Part shown: in pieces, positions 45,411 to 57,500 of the stretch
How positions within the stretch are numbered: position 1 is the stretch's first letter
Layout: each line of letters starts with the position of its first letter
Origin: Chondrilla cf. caribensis
Lineage: Eukaryota; Porifera; Demospongiae; Chondrillida; Chondrillidae
DNA length: 57,500 nt
NCBI GenBank assembly: GCA_964020155.1
Contig: OZ026553.1
Coordinates: 3,459,009 to 3,516,508 of the forward strand
Direction: 5' to 3'
The notes under the pieces: generated by a model
What the model saw: only the letters and a program-made list of their open reading frames with translations
Told to the model about the DNA's origin: nothing
Databases searched by the model: none
Position numbers and translations under genes: made by a program

Positions 45411-47150
45411 ACACAGAGCTGAAATCAACCTTTGGGTAACACCTCAAAATATGTACATACAGTACATGCAATAAATGTACAAATATTTTCATCATTTATT
45501 CAACCCACCTCATGCAATCCCAGTAACAAGGCAAATTTTAGAAGTTTGCATTGAGTTGAAGAAGCTGTTGAGTTGTAAGAATGTGCTAAGCAGTGAAGTT
45601 TACCAAAGAACTTGACAATGAGCACAACAAACACACATAAATCAGGTATGTTGAAGGGGAATGTCCCTCGTGACTATTTTTGGATCTTCTGACTATTTCT
45701 GTGATCCACCTCATGACTTCATACATTGACAGGAAGTGAGTTTGGGTTATAATAACTACACATCCCACCCATTCACCCCGCAAAACCAACAGAGACTCCA
45801 CCTGAATACTCAAAACCACAAGGTTAGTGATTTAAGGGTGCATAGTGGTTAGCCCAGCCCAAGGTCGCTGACAAATTTAGTAACATTACATCATCTCTGG
45901 CTCACTTCCAAATGAGATATAACCTTCCTTAACTTCCACCATTCCTGGAAGTGAAGCTGGTAATGACCTATGATATCTGTATGCCCAGTATACATGTACA
46001 CAGGGTCTATTTGTACTCTATAATAATATAGTACATGGCACCATCAACATCTATACAGCCCCTATGTATGTACTAGCCATAAGGTTCCCTGACACACAGC
46101 ATCTATGTAATAGGCTTCACCAACATAGCCCTATGTACTAGCTAGAGTTCCCTGACATACATATAGCCCCTATACTAGGGTTCTCCAACATACTTATTAT
46201 GGCCCTGTGTACGTACTGTCTTTAGGATTCTCTGACACGCAGGCCCTATGCACTAGGGTTCACCAACACAATAATATGGCCCCTACCAGCTAGGGTTTCC
46301 TGACATACCAGGTACTCATACATAAGGGTTGTATGCTGGTGAACCCTATAGTACACAAGGACAGTACGTTAGTGACCAACTGATTGCAAATGCTATCAGG
46401 GGAGCAAAGAGGAAGTAGAGTGCATATCATATGGACTAAAACAACCATTTCCCATTGTGTACATTGACTCCAATGGCATGAAAATGTGAGAAAAGTACCA
46501 CTAGATGAAATGCAGTCGGAAACAGTAGGTTTGCTATACAGGATTGACCTACTGTGCCACGTGGATGTGATGTGGTTGATCACCTTTTCTACTTCCCTTA
46601 ACCTGTACAATTTTTGACTGGTAAGGTTTCCTGCTGGTTGATGGCTTCCTCAGGTTAAATAAGGTTATGTAACTTGGTAACCAAAATGAGTGCAGCGAAG
46701 TGGGGTTTTTAATACATGTATGTTGAACCCATTAAACTGTGGGAAAGATGTACACATGACCAATTGTAACAATTCTGCTTGAGTGGAAGGTTAAATCCTT
46801 CAGGATTTGTGGTGCAGTAAGGGTATTACATGGGACACCCCTAGCCTTGGGTTAAACCACCACATGGCATGTTTATATCACAAGATTATCATGACCATTA
46901 TACACTCTGAACACACAGTATGGTCCACATGTCATTAAATTTAGTTCACGTCTACTGTATGTATGTATGATGATATGTATACATACATATGTGCCATATT
47001 TTGATGTGGAATGTAGCACAACAGTTAGGGGGATCGAAAGAAAACATGCACTACCATCACCAATGTCAACACACTTTCATTCATGTGAACACATTTCTCG
47101 ATTGTTTCAATTAACCTTACATCTAGAATTCACACAGTTTTAACATGCAG
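45411..47150. other. Repeat-rich, no gene identified
   Basis: At 46020-46320 there are about five degenerate ~55-65-bp copies of a GCCCCTATGTACTAG(GG)TTCNCCAACA/CCTGACATAC motif. Elsewhere sequence looks unique but carries only short frames without domains. Confidence 0.45.
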
Positions 47151-47451
47151 TCTGTCCAGATGACCTCCAACATACGTATGTGTACCACAAGAGGCCCTTA
47201 CAGTCTAAACAAGTTCATAAAAATTAATACAATTTCAAACATCCATGTAATGTCCATATCAAGGTTGCACCCAACAGACATCAAAGTGTTTGGTACAATT
47301 AAGTGCGTTTTCCCCAACAAAGGTTGACACGATGAGTCACGGTGTACTGTGTACATAAGGACAAAATGGGAGCATAGCAATGCCAAACTATGCATGTACT
47401 AAAGGTCTACCTCCAAATATGGATGTTACAATTCCTCAAATGTGTGCTATA

Positions 47452-47742
47452 GCCAATATGGTGTTCACTATAGCCACTATGGTGTTCACTATAGCCACTA
47501 GGGTGTTCACTATAGCCACTAGGGTGTTCACTATAGCCACTAGTGTGTTTGCTATAGCCACTAGGGTGTTTGCTATAGCCACTAGGGTGTTTGCTATAGC
47601 CACTAGGGTGTTTGCTATAGCCACTAGGGTGTTTGCTATAGCCACTAGGGTGTTCACTATAGCCACTAGGGTGTTTGCCATAGCCACTAGGGTGTTTGCT
47701 ATAGCCACTAGGGTGTTTGCTATAGCCACTAGGGTGTTGGTT
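47452..47742 (+). repeat. 21-bp minisatellite
   Basis: About 14 copies of ACTAGGGTGTTTGCTATAGCC (alternating TTCACT and TTTGCT variants). It is divisible by three and therefore open in several frames (repeated VFAIATR on +, NTLVAIA on -); there is no other evidence of coding. Confidence 0.93.
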
Positions 47743-47795
47743 ATACCCAATTGCAACTGCCATATTGGTGGCTGACAAACTTCATAAAAACTCAA

Positions 47796-48179
47796 TACAG
47801 TGAATACTCGTTGATTCGTCGCAATTCATTTTCAAAGAATATGGTGGATTAACTGAATATTCATTGGTACTTGTACGTTATATTGGTACTGGGAAATTGC
47901 ATGTGGCAGATTAAAAATATTCGTTAATTCGTCACAATTCGTTTTCAAAGATTATGGTGGATTAACTGAATATTTATTGGTACTTGTACGTTATATTGGT
48001 ACTGGGAAATTGTGGCAGATTAAAAATATTTGTTAATTCGTCACAATTCGTTTTCAAAGAATATGGTGGATTAACTGAATATTCATTGGTACTTGTACGT
48101 TATATTGGTACTGGGAAATTGTGGCAGATTAAAAGGTTTGGCGGATAAAGCTGTGGAGGATTAACAAGAATTCACTGTA
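47796..48179 (+). mobile_element. pogo/Tigger-like MITE with triplicated interior
   Basis: TACAGTGAATACTCGTTGAT on the left and AACAAGAATTCACTGTA on the right. The ~125-bp interior (CGCAATTCATTTTCAAAGAA ... GTACTGGGAAATTG) is present three times in tandem. Compare the single-interior copies at 1803-1976 and 33571-33749. Confidence 0.7.
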
Positions 48180-48640
48180 AGTGTGACCAGCCAAACCATG
48201 CACTTAAGATCTACCTCCTGCTATGGATGTTACCATTCCTTAAAAGATGTATTGGTGGCTAACCAATTTCATGTAACTCTATAAGTGTATACCACCAGAG
48301 GCCCATACAGTTTAAATAAGTTCATAAAAATTAATAGCATTTCAAAACATCCATTTCACGTCCCTATCAAAGTTGCACCCAACAGACATCAAAGTATTTG
48401 GTACAATTAAGTGGGTTTTCCCAACAAAAGTTGATGGGTCACACATACGTACAACAATACAATGAGTCACGGGTACACGATGAGTCATGGTGTACTGTGT
48501 ACGTATTGACAAAATGGGAACATAGCATGCCAAACCATGTACTAGACGTCTATCTCCAAATATGGATGTTACAATTCCTCATATTTCACACTTGCAACTG
48601 CCGTATTGGTGGCTGACAAACTTCATAAAAATTCAATGAG

Positions 48641-49308
48641 TGCAAAGAGCCAAACCATGTACTAAAGATCTGCCTCCTACTATGAATGTTATCATTCCTT
48701 AAATTTCACACTTGCCAGTACTGTATTGGTGGCTAACAATTTCGTGAAACTCAATAAGTCCGAATAAAGGTCGAGATGAAATCAATCAAGAACAGGAAAA
48801 TAATAATTGGGAACTTACGCAGAAGTTGATTTAACAAATTTTGACACCATCCTTGAACTGGTAAGTCTTCCTGTACCAATGAGATCAAAGAATTTGGTAA
48901 TATAACCTGTTCATTCCAATTTCATGAAACTCCATGTACATGTGGAAACAACCATGAGGAAGTTAACACTCTTCCTCTCCAGTCGGACGCAGGTACAGTA
49001 ATGTACACAAGCAAATGAACACATCGCTACACATGACTGACATTCTGAGCTAACTAACATACTGTACAATTGTATACTGTACAATGTACCATATGGTATC
49101 TCACAGTGTATGTATACAATGTTTAACAAGTTGTGTGACAAGTTGTGACAAGAATGTTACAACCATATTATGTTGCAGGTTGTCTTACTAATGTGTGCCA
49201 ATCTATGACAAGGTTGTACACGATTGTTGAAACTCTGTATGACTGCAAATTCACAAATGCACACATAATACACACTATATATACACACATACATAGATAC
49301 GTATAAAT

Positions 49309-49358
<50 letters not shown>

Positions 49359-49553
49359 ACACACACACACACAAGCACCTAAACATCCCACATAAACATA
49401 ATAAACACATGTATGATAAAAAGTATTATGAACTATAATATACATACATAATACACATGCACCTACGTATATATTATATAATTTTAAATGATGTAATAGT
49501 CACACCAGACAAATACAGGCCACACAACCAGGTTCTTGATCCTCATTGCTATG
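48641..49553. other. Spacer with CA array and one splice-flanked segment
   Basis: A (CA)n run lies at about 49312-49373. 48823-48860 is a 38-nt open segment between an AG and a CTG|GTAAGT donor, reading VDLTNFDTILEL. On its own this is weak evidence for an exon (see findings). Confidence 0.35.
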
Positions 49554-49670
49554 TACAGTGCAACTTGCTTATAGCTAGTATCCTGGTGTTAGTACATACT
49601 CTGTTAATACATACATAGCCTTCACTCGGTCCCTGGCTCAAGTAAGTACAGACTCGAGTACTGATAGTAC
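49554..49670. mobile_element. MITE fragment, CAGTACAACTTGCTTAG family
   Basis: Starts TACAGTGCAACTTGCTTA at a TA and continues with GTTAGTACATACT and CGGTCCCTGGCTCAAG, like 28141-28319 and 23997. No matching right terminus seen. Confidence 0.5.
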
Positions 49671-51137
<1,467 letters not shown>

Positions 51138-51155
51138 TCTACACACACACGCATG

Positions 51156-51206
<51 letters not shown>

Positions 51207-51261
51207 ACACACACACACACACACATGTGCATGCGTGCGCACACACACTCACATGTGCGTG

Positions 51262-51300
<39 letters not shown>

Positions 51301-51308
51301 GTATGCGT

Positions 51309-51397
<89 letters not shown>

Positions 51398-51419
51398 ACC
51401 TTATCACACTACACACACG

Positions 51420-51458
<39 letters not shown>
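51138..51458. repeat. Complex (CA)n cluster
   Basis: Several CA runs joined by GTGCATGCGTGCGCAC, CATGTGCGTGCACGCAC and CATGTGTATGCGTGCGCAC spacers, a compound microsatellite with purine-pyrimidine alternation over more than 250 bp. Confidence 0.93.
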
Positions 51459-51459
<1 letters not shown>

Positions 51460-53479
51460 TTTTGTACATAATAACCATACATGCATATAGACAGGGTTAT
51501 GTAATTATAACAGCTCCATACATAATTGCTATATACACTAGCTTTCACAAAGTTTGCATTGATACAATAAAGGACACCGCAACATTCTAATCACTCTCAA
51601 CGATTTTATTTCACAGTCACCCATAATCTGATGTTATTATTACAGCAAGTATTACACGGATCCCAGCCACAGCCAATAATGAATACAATCATTATGTGTA
51701 CATAATATCCTTAAACTGAATATATTTTATGTACAATGACTTTGGGTGCATTGTGGGGTACAGTCAAACACTGAATATCATTTAACCTTACTGAATGCTC
51801 AAATTTTAACAACAATGACTCATGGTACAGAGTCTCAATCGATCAGTTAGGAAGTTATGTTGTGATATTGAATGTCCAGGGGGGAATTTTGCCTGACATG
51901 TGATCAGAAGGAATCTCACACGGTGGTTACGACTGACTGGCCATAATTAGTCATGTGATGATGATGTGGTTTGAAAACATATAGAGACAATAGGAATTCA
52001 AACTAGAATTCCTTGAACTAGAGAATGTAGTTAATTATTCTCAATCTGCATTCTTTCCTTCATATCCTGTGGTATTTTTGTCATTAGTATTTTGCTATCC
52101 TTATTTGGTGTCTAGTTGTGGATGATGAGTTACACAGGTCACTAAGTGTGGTTGAGTGTGTTAGATTGCTAGGTGTGGATGAGTGAGATACATACGTTAT
52201 ACTGTACGTACGTATGTAACACATGTTTCAAAGCATAGACAACATGGTATGGTCATGCATCTATGCATCCTTAGCAGAAGGAGGAATTCTAACAATCCAT
52301 ACTCTAAAACAAATTTCTGTGCATGCAGAATTATACTACCGTATTGTGGTAATTAACTTTTCGCAGGACAAAAATTTTACGGACAGCTCCAAAACTGGAA
52401 ATTCCCTGAAAAATTTTCGCGAATGCTGCCTTACTGTGCAGAACAAGAACACAATTATGCCCAATTTGCCGATTTTATTTTCGCGAATGTTAGGCCAACT
52501 GTGAAATCCTCGAAAATTTTGTCCCTCAAAAATTCCTGCTATACAGTAGTTGTCTTATCTGTTGTCAGAAATTTTCAAAGAACACAATTATCACATTTCA
52601 CAACAGATGAAACTTGAACTGTTCAATATTTTTGTTCAAGAGTTTGCAGTGGAAACACGAGACAAGGTCAAGATCCACAAATTGTACCATTCTGCAATTT
52701 AACATTATTACATACAATTCTACTGTAGCAATGTATGGTGTCCATGCATCTATTATAGCAAACACAAATACCACATGTATGCTACTTCTTGAGGGATTTC
52801 AATTTTGTGGATTTCAAAAATGACTTGAACTTTTAAGCACACAAATACTTTCTTCTACAAATGTAACCAGCTATAGCAATTTGTTGGGTTTTTGTGAAAA
52901 TATAGAAATGTAATCCAGATGTTGTGTCACACACTAACACAAATTAAATACGCATAATGTACTAAAATAATGAATGGTTTGAAGACATGTACTTCACTAG
53001 ACACATGACCATGAGGAAGAATAGCGACAATACTTGATTTGGTGTAGTCAAGTGTATAAAGGTAGTGTATGATGAAATGCTTCCTGTGCTTTAGATAATA
53101 TTACGACATGGATGGTGGTGGTAAGAATGAAAAATGAAAAATACATCAAGATTCATCATTCACAATTTGTATAGAAGACATTAATTTGGATGTAAAGAAA
53201 TCTTCTGTATTTAAAACCATTCACTCAATCTACCAACAGTTTATAGTCTATGGTAGAACTATGCCATTACTATGGTAGGACATATCATGTATATTTAGAC
53301 TTGGATCAACACAGCATGTACACATTGGCACAGGCTCTCAATAGAGGACATACTTCTCCCTGCTTGTCCAGGTAACTAGCTAGACCCACACATCCATAAG
53401 CACTGTAATACGTGGATTCTAAGAGAGATGGTAAAGGAATATGGGTCTAGTAACAAGTGTCTTTCCTGTGTGACGCTCT
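51459..53479. other. Repeat-derived spacer with a foldback element
   Basis: At about 52340-52560 is an AT-rich foldback-like element: CTTTTCGCAGGACAAAAATT and AATTTTCGCGAATG on the left face ATTTTCGCGAATGTTAGG and AAAATTTTGTCCCTCAAAAA on the right. No gene is recognisable in the remainder. Confidence 0.4.
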
Positions 53480-53672
53480 ATCTACCACTACTCCGCAGGT
53501 GTATGTACCACCACACCCCATGTGTACCACTACTCCCCACCACACACTGAATGTACCACCACTCCCCACGTGTACCACCACACCACACATGTACCATCAC
53601 TCCCCACGTGTACCACCACACCCCGCGTGTACCACCACTCCCTGCACGTACCACCACACCCATATACCTCTA
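53480..53672 (+). repeat. ~15-17-bp minisatellite, TACCACCAC(A/T)CCCCAYGTG
   Basis: About ten imperfect copies of TACCACCACACCCCACGTG-like units, open in all forward frames but of pure repeat composition. Confidence 0.85.
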
Positions 53673-53869
53673 CCCATTTGTGGGACTCTCTTTTGTGTGT
53701 ATATTTCTGTACATATTAAGAACACTACATACTATACAGCTGCTGGTTCAGCTAGTAGCATTGAGTTCTCCTTGTTAAGTCTCATGATCAGTAAAGTAAA
53801 CGCATGCTATAAGTATACAATAGCTATATCTGCCGACATTCTACACGGTTCAGGACGGAAGCGATGCAG

Positions 53870-53923
53870 TGGGATCGTGACGCATTATTACGTCGACCCC
53901 CCTCCCCCAGAGGGCTATAAAAG
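53870..53923 (+). promoter_or_regulatory. TATA/CRE-like promoter of the 53988 gene
   Basis: GTGACGCATTATTACGTCGA at 53878-53897 holds two CRE/ATF-like half motifs (TGACGCA, TTACGTC). A C-rich run and TATAAAAG at 53916-53923 follow. The TATA box is 65 bp upstream of the ATG, allowing a leader of ~35-40 nt. Confidence 0.6.
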
Positions 53924-53987
53924 AATAATGCGCGAAATGCCCCACACACTTTCCAGTTAGACTAGCAGTGCTTTACAGAGTCGAGCC

Positions 53988-54437
53988 ATGGGAGAAAGAC
54001 CAAAGTCGTTCGATAGCCTTTTGGACGAAACGCACAATTACCCAAGTCCCACCGAGGAAACTCCTGTCGAAGAACGCCCCCACCTACCGTACGAAAAAGA
54101 CGATGAACACGTCGATAAGCAGAAGAGCGACCAAGGTGTAGAGAAGACAGCTGTAGATCGAGATCAGCCTGAAAAGGACGACAAGGAGTCCGATGATGGA
54201 AGCGAACAGGCTAAAGAACTGAAGGAACAGGATTGCTCGGAAACTGTTCATGAGCCCAAGACGAAGAAAAGGGCCGCGAATCCTGAAAATGGTTCTAAAA
54301 GTGAAAAGCGCCGCTCCATCTCTAGTCCCCTACCAGCGTCCGATGTGGTCCCAAACGCGGAAGACCACAGCAGTGGACAGTTGGAGCTGTCGTGCTCCAT
54401 GGTGAGTGAAGAGTCGGGGAATGACAACCAGCGCTGA
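53988..54437 (+). CDS. Highly charged, disordered, probably nuclear protein (hypothetical)
   Basis: ORF of 149 aa with an excellent Kozak context (GAGCCATGGG) behind a TATA promoter. Composition is extreme: rich in E, K, D and S with few hydrophobics, predicted wholly disordered. The only semi-ordered start is MGERPKSFDSLLDE. KTKKRAANPENGSKSEKRR (about residues 92-110) looks like a bipartite nuclear localisation signal. GC content and codon use differ from the surrounding AT-rich sequence, supporting a real coding exon. Caution: ATG|GTGAGTGA at 54401/54402 is a strong splice donor in phase 0, so the last 11 codons (VSEESGNDNQR) could be intron read-through, and the gene could continue to the right. 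I do not recognise the family. Confidence 0.65.
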   Translation: MGERPKSFDSLLDETHNYPSPTEETPVEERPHLPYEKDDEHVDKQKSDQGVEKTAVDRDQPEKDDKESDDGSEQAKELKEQDCSETVHEPKTKKRAANPENGSKSEKRRSISSPLPASDVVPNAEDHSSGQLELSCSMVSEESGNDNQR

Positions 54438-55082
54438 CTATTGAATGAAACATGTTATGCTTTGCTTAGGCGAGGATTTATCATCGTCTGTTCATTTTCG
54501 TTTATTAGATTCAGAAAAACACAATTGCAACTCACCCCACGCATAGGGACTGCTAGTTTTAGCACCACATCACCATTATTTGTAACTAGAAAAAGTGCTT
54601 GTATTATTCTTTTACAGTTTATAACCTACAGTAACTGCTGTTTCATACGTACTCTTTGCTTACTACTTTTTGGATACATTTTTACAATTAATTATTACAT
54701 GGAATTATTACTTAAGTTCATAGATGAGATACAAATGTATGTGCATGCACGCACACACACGTGCGCGCTTGTGTACATATATATGTATGTACATACATAC
54801 ACACACATACACATGTATATACAAATGTATGTATGTATGAACACCAACACACCTGTACACACACACGTGTACAATACTAGCACACACAGAGAAAAAGATA
54901 ATTAACAATTGTTATAATACAGTTTGATCTGTGGCACTGATACGCATGAAATGTAAAATTAATAGAAATCCATACAAATAGGAAAATTTGACTACCACGT
55001 GATATGTACACACGTACATACTATGTACTTAGACACAATATTTTTATGTGTACACTATAATATAAGCTCACATATAAGTGTT
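54438..55082. other. 3' flank of the 53988 gene
   Basis: AT-rich with GTAC/CACA microsatellite sequence near 54740-54880. A 154-codon frame begins at 54441 but has low-complexity, hydrophobic and microsatellite-derived composition and is not called. Confidence 0.5.
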
Positions 55083-55142
<60 letters not shown>

Positions 55143-57273
55143 ACAGGGGTACATACATAGCAATGAAATGCCTGTTAGATGACATTAATAGTGATATACC
55201 CTATAGGATGCAATACCCACTAGGGTGCATGAAAAAAACTTTCAGTTTTCAAACCCTAATACAACAAGGTCAGCACTGAAGTAATCCCCAACCGCCCACC
55301 TGCTAGATCTGCTCCATGTGCAGGTAAGTGGAACTGACACAGAACTGAACATTTGGGAGCATGGGTGGCATTTGTGTGGCTTCAATGTTTGCATTGTCAT
55401 ACTCCTATACACAACTAGCCGAAACAGTATGCAATTCAGGTAATTATCTGTGTGTCCTTGATAGGGAAAATGTAAACAACATAATATGTATCAATGTAAA
55501 GGTGTGAATGGTTAAAGTAGTTCTTTGTGTAATATACAGTATACAGACACATGTACAGATGGTAGCATGCATTCTGTCCTTCTCATGTTTCAACTGGAGA
55601 ATTATCCTGTTAAGTAGTGTAAACAGATACGAATGATGCATCTGATGCACATGTACAATGATAGATACACATACTGTATGTAGTGCATACGTGGTAGTCT
55701 CCAACATGTGAACAGTACTGAGTACATACATATGTACATGATGTACGTATGCATAACAGTCTCCAACAGACATAATATGATATTGTGCACTATGTAGTAT
55801 GTACATACATATGTACGTACATCAACAAGACAGTGTTACCTACTGAGCAAAAGCTCTTCTTAGGCAGAAGTTTTGTGTGTCCATAAATTAACTGTTAACT
55901 CTCAACACTATGTACATATGCAGATAATGCAATTTTCCTGTTGGCATGGAATGTTGTTCCTAACACTATCAGATTCTATATGTATGCTAGTGAAACCTTC
56001 CTGTTGGCATGACATGTTGTTTTTAATACTAACTATATGCAGGTAATGGAATTTTACTGTTGGCATGAAATGTTCTCTATCCTTGAGATGCCTGTCAGTG
56101 ATTTCACTGCTGGTGGGTTAGGCTATTACAGTTGATTGGTGATGAAAGGTCAAGGCAAGGGCACCCACAGTGTATACACACAATACACCAGTGCGTACCA
56201 AAATCCAATAAGGTCTTTGAAAAAAAGATAGCTCTGTGTCCAGAAGAATAGCAGGACAAGCCTTATTTAAGGTGAATACATCTGTAGCCATGATATTTTT
56301 GTTTCTGAATATTACAGTAATCGAAAACCAACAATTTGCTCCTGAATCGATTACTACGACCAGTCTAGCACTGAATGTTTGGAAACCTCGACCGCACAGC
56401 AATTGTGGCCATTTTGTGATTGTGCAATGCTTGTGCATGTGTGCGTACCAAACTGTAAAATCCTGCGGGTGCCCATGCAAGGCAACTAAATTATGTCAGC
56501 GATTGTACAGGTGTGAACTTGACAGAAATATTACAGACCACATAGGAATGATGATGGCAACATGAATATAGTTTAGAGTGCTTGCAATGATGTGTACACA
56601 TAAGTGTAACAACAATGTACTTCTTTGGTACTTAGAGCGAACCAGTCGGTCAATGATGTCAACTTGGACAATTGATGACATCGACAATTCTGCCACAATG
56701 CATACAAATACATGTGTTTCAAGTATTTGACACAAAATCAGCTGTTCAATGATTCCTGGCCAATGAATATTCCTAATATGCACCTAAGAAATCAAGAGGT
56801 TACACAAAAAGCCATAGGAACAATGTGAACAATTTTAAGCATACACAGAAGCCTTTAAAAAGGGGCTCGAGGTTATGCATGGCAAAATTCGGCTGTTTTC
56901 AAAGTCTAGTTCAAATTCATGGTTACTCTCATAAAGTAATGATAGGCAGTTTGTGAGAAAAAGGACAAAACACAATTCTGTTAAATTGATATTTTATACT
57001 CTACTCAATTTTAAATATGGAGGCTACATTGAAAAAGAATGTAATGATTTTCTCCTTCTTTGTAACTTTCTGAAGAGGGCAAATCCGATTCCATAACCCC
57101 TTCTACTGTTCTATGTAAGCACACATGTACAGACACACACACAGGCCTGTACACTTAATACAGTATAGTTTAATAGAATTAGGAATACACACCCCCTCCT
57201 GTGTGAAGATGGAAATAGGCCTGCTAAGAGAAAAGTGATGGAATATATGTACTTATGCAACACACACAGGTAG

Positions 57274-57323
<50 letters not shown>

Positions 57324-57500
57324 GCATACAACGTACACAGCAATGAAATGCCTGTTAGAAGACATTAACAGTGATATACCCACTGGAGTGTAACATTATT
57401 ATGAATCAGTGAAACACACACATACATGTACACAACACAACAAACACACACACACGCAACACACACACACAACAACAAACACACAAATGAACACACACAC
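55083..57500. other. Repeat-rich right end, no gene identified
   Basis: (CA)n runs at about 55083-55145, 57273-57323 and from 57410 to the edge. A ~55-bp sequence beside the first two (AGCAATGAAATGCCTGTTAG ... GTGATATACCC) is shared between 55158-55205 and 57337-57380, so the CA array and flank are duplicated. Three copies of a TTTTCCTGTTGGCATGRAATG motif lie at 55930-56075. An overlapping pair of ~110-120-codon frames at 56118-56565 has no domain signature and remains unassigned. Confidence 0.45.

Larger units (their letters stand above)
47185..48640 (+). repeat. Local segmental duplication interrupted by a minisatellite and a MITE
   Basis: 47185-47450 matches 48290-48580 (AGAGGCCCTTACAGT, TGCACCCAACAGACATCAAA, GTTTGGTACAATTAAGTG, CTCCAAATATGGATGTTACA), and 47752-47795 matches 48593-48640 (GCAACTGCCATATTGGTGGC). 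A third, shorter version of the tail (CTGTATTGGTGGCTAAC) is at 48720. Confidence 0.7.

Noticed and set aside
45535..45595. Possible exon GTTTGCATTGAGTTGAAG before a GTAAGA donor
   Set aside because: Joining it to the segment at 48823 creates a stop codon at the junction; no independent support.
47380..47795. Three ~120-131-aa overlapping repeat frames
   Set aside because: 21-bp minisatellite; open in both orientations simply because of period and composition.
54441..54905. 154-codon frame right after the 53988 gene
   Set aside because: Composition matches AT-rich and GTAC/CA microsatellite sequence; no promoter; probably 3'UTR/flank.
56118..56565. Overlapping 120-aa (-) and 109-aa (+) frames
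   Set aside because: No domain, no splice or promoter logic that favours either; left unassigned.

Overview
This is a eukaryotic, almost certainly early-branching metazoan, genomic window. Genes have introns with GT-AG junctions. There are long (CA)n/(TG)n arrays, several minisatellites, a 188-bp satellite field, a tRNA-derived SINE, many small DNA-transposon remnants and decayed retroelements. A demosponge or a similarly compact non-bilaterian is my best guess, from the small introns, intronless tandem GPCR-like genes and the mix of death-fold domains with other modules. No rRNA or marker gene lets me prove this.

Layout. (1) 1-3993, + strand: the last six exons of the AP-2 adaptor alpha subunit (alpha-adaptin), covering the C-terminal appendage. 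(2) 5099-20472, + strand: five tandem intronless-CDS seven-transmembrane receptors of one family. Receptor 1 is diverged, receptor 2 carries a 4-base frameshift, and receptors 3-5 are near-identical. Receptors 2-5 sit in a repeated unit: a conserved upstream block with a 5'UTR exon and short intron, the receptor CDS, then a 24-bp minisatellite whose copy number differs sharply between units. A TATA box is seen in the blocks of receptors 3-5. (3) 17.1-22.6 kb: three 3'-terminal pieces of one reverse-transcriptase element family. (4) 23430-32229, - strand: two tandem paralogous genes, reconstructed from phase-compatible splice sites, that encode a CARD-like death-fold domain followed by two (gene A, 295 aa) or four (gene B, 526 aa) RRM-like domains. 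This is the most unusual coding content here. (5) 33.8-43.4 kb: a field of ~188-bp satellite repeats, interrupted by a GC-rich TATA-bearing repeat, a retroelement scrap and a second repeat family. (6) 43.4-53.8 kb: mostly repeats with no gene I can name. (7) 53988-54437, + strand: a TATA/CRE-promoter ORF for a 149-aa highly charged, disordered, probably nuclear protein, then repeat-rich sequence to the end.

The genes do not form an operon or one obvious pathway. AP-2 alpha is a housekeeping endocytic gene. The receptors are a lineage-specific chemosensory-like expansion. The CARD-RRM pair is a candidate for an undescribed class linking RNA binding to death-fold signalling. The satellite and transposon content shows ongoing local amplification, including one minisatellite that appears to have grown out of a transposon end inside CARD-RRM gene A.
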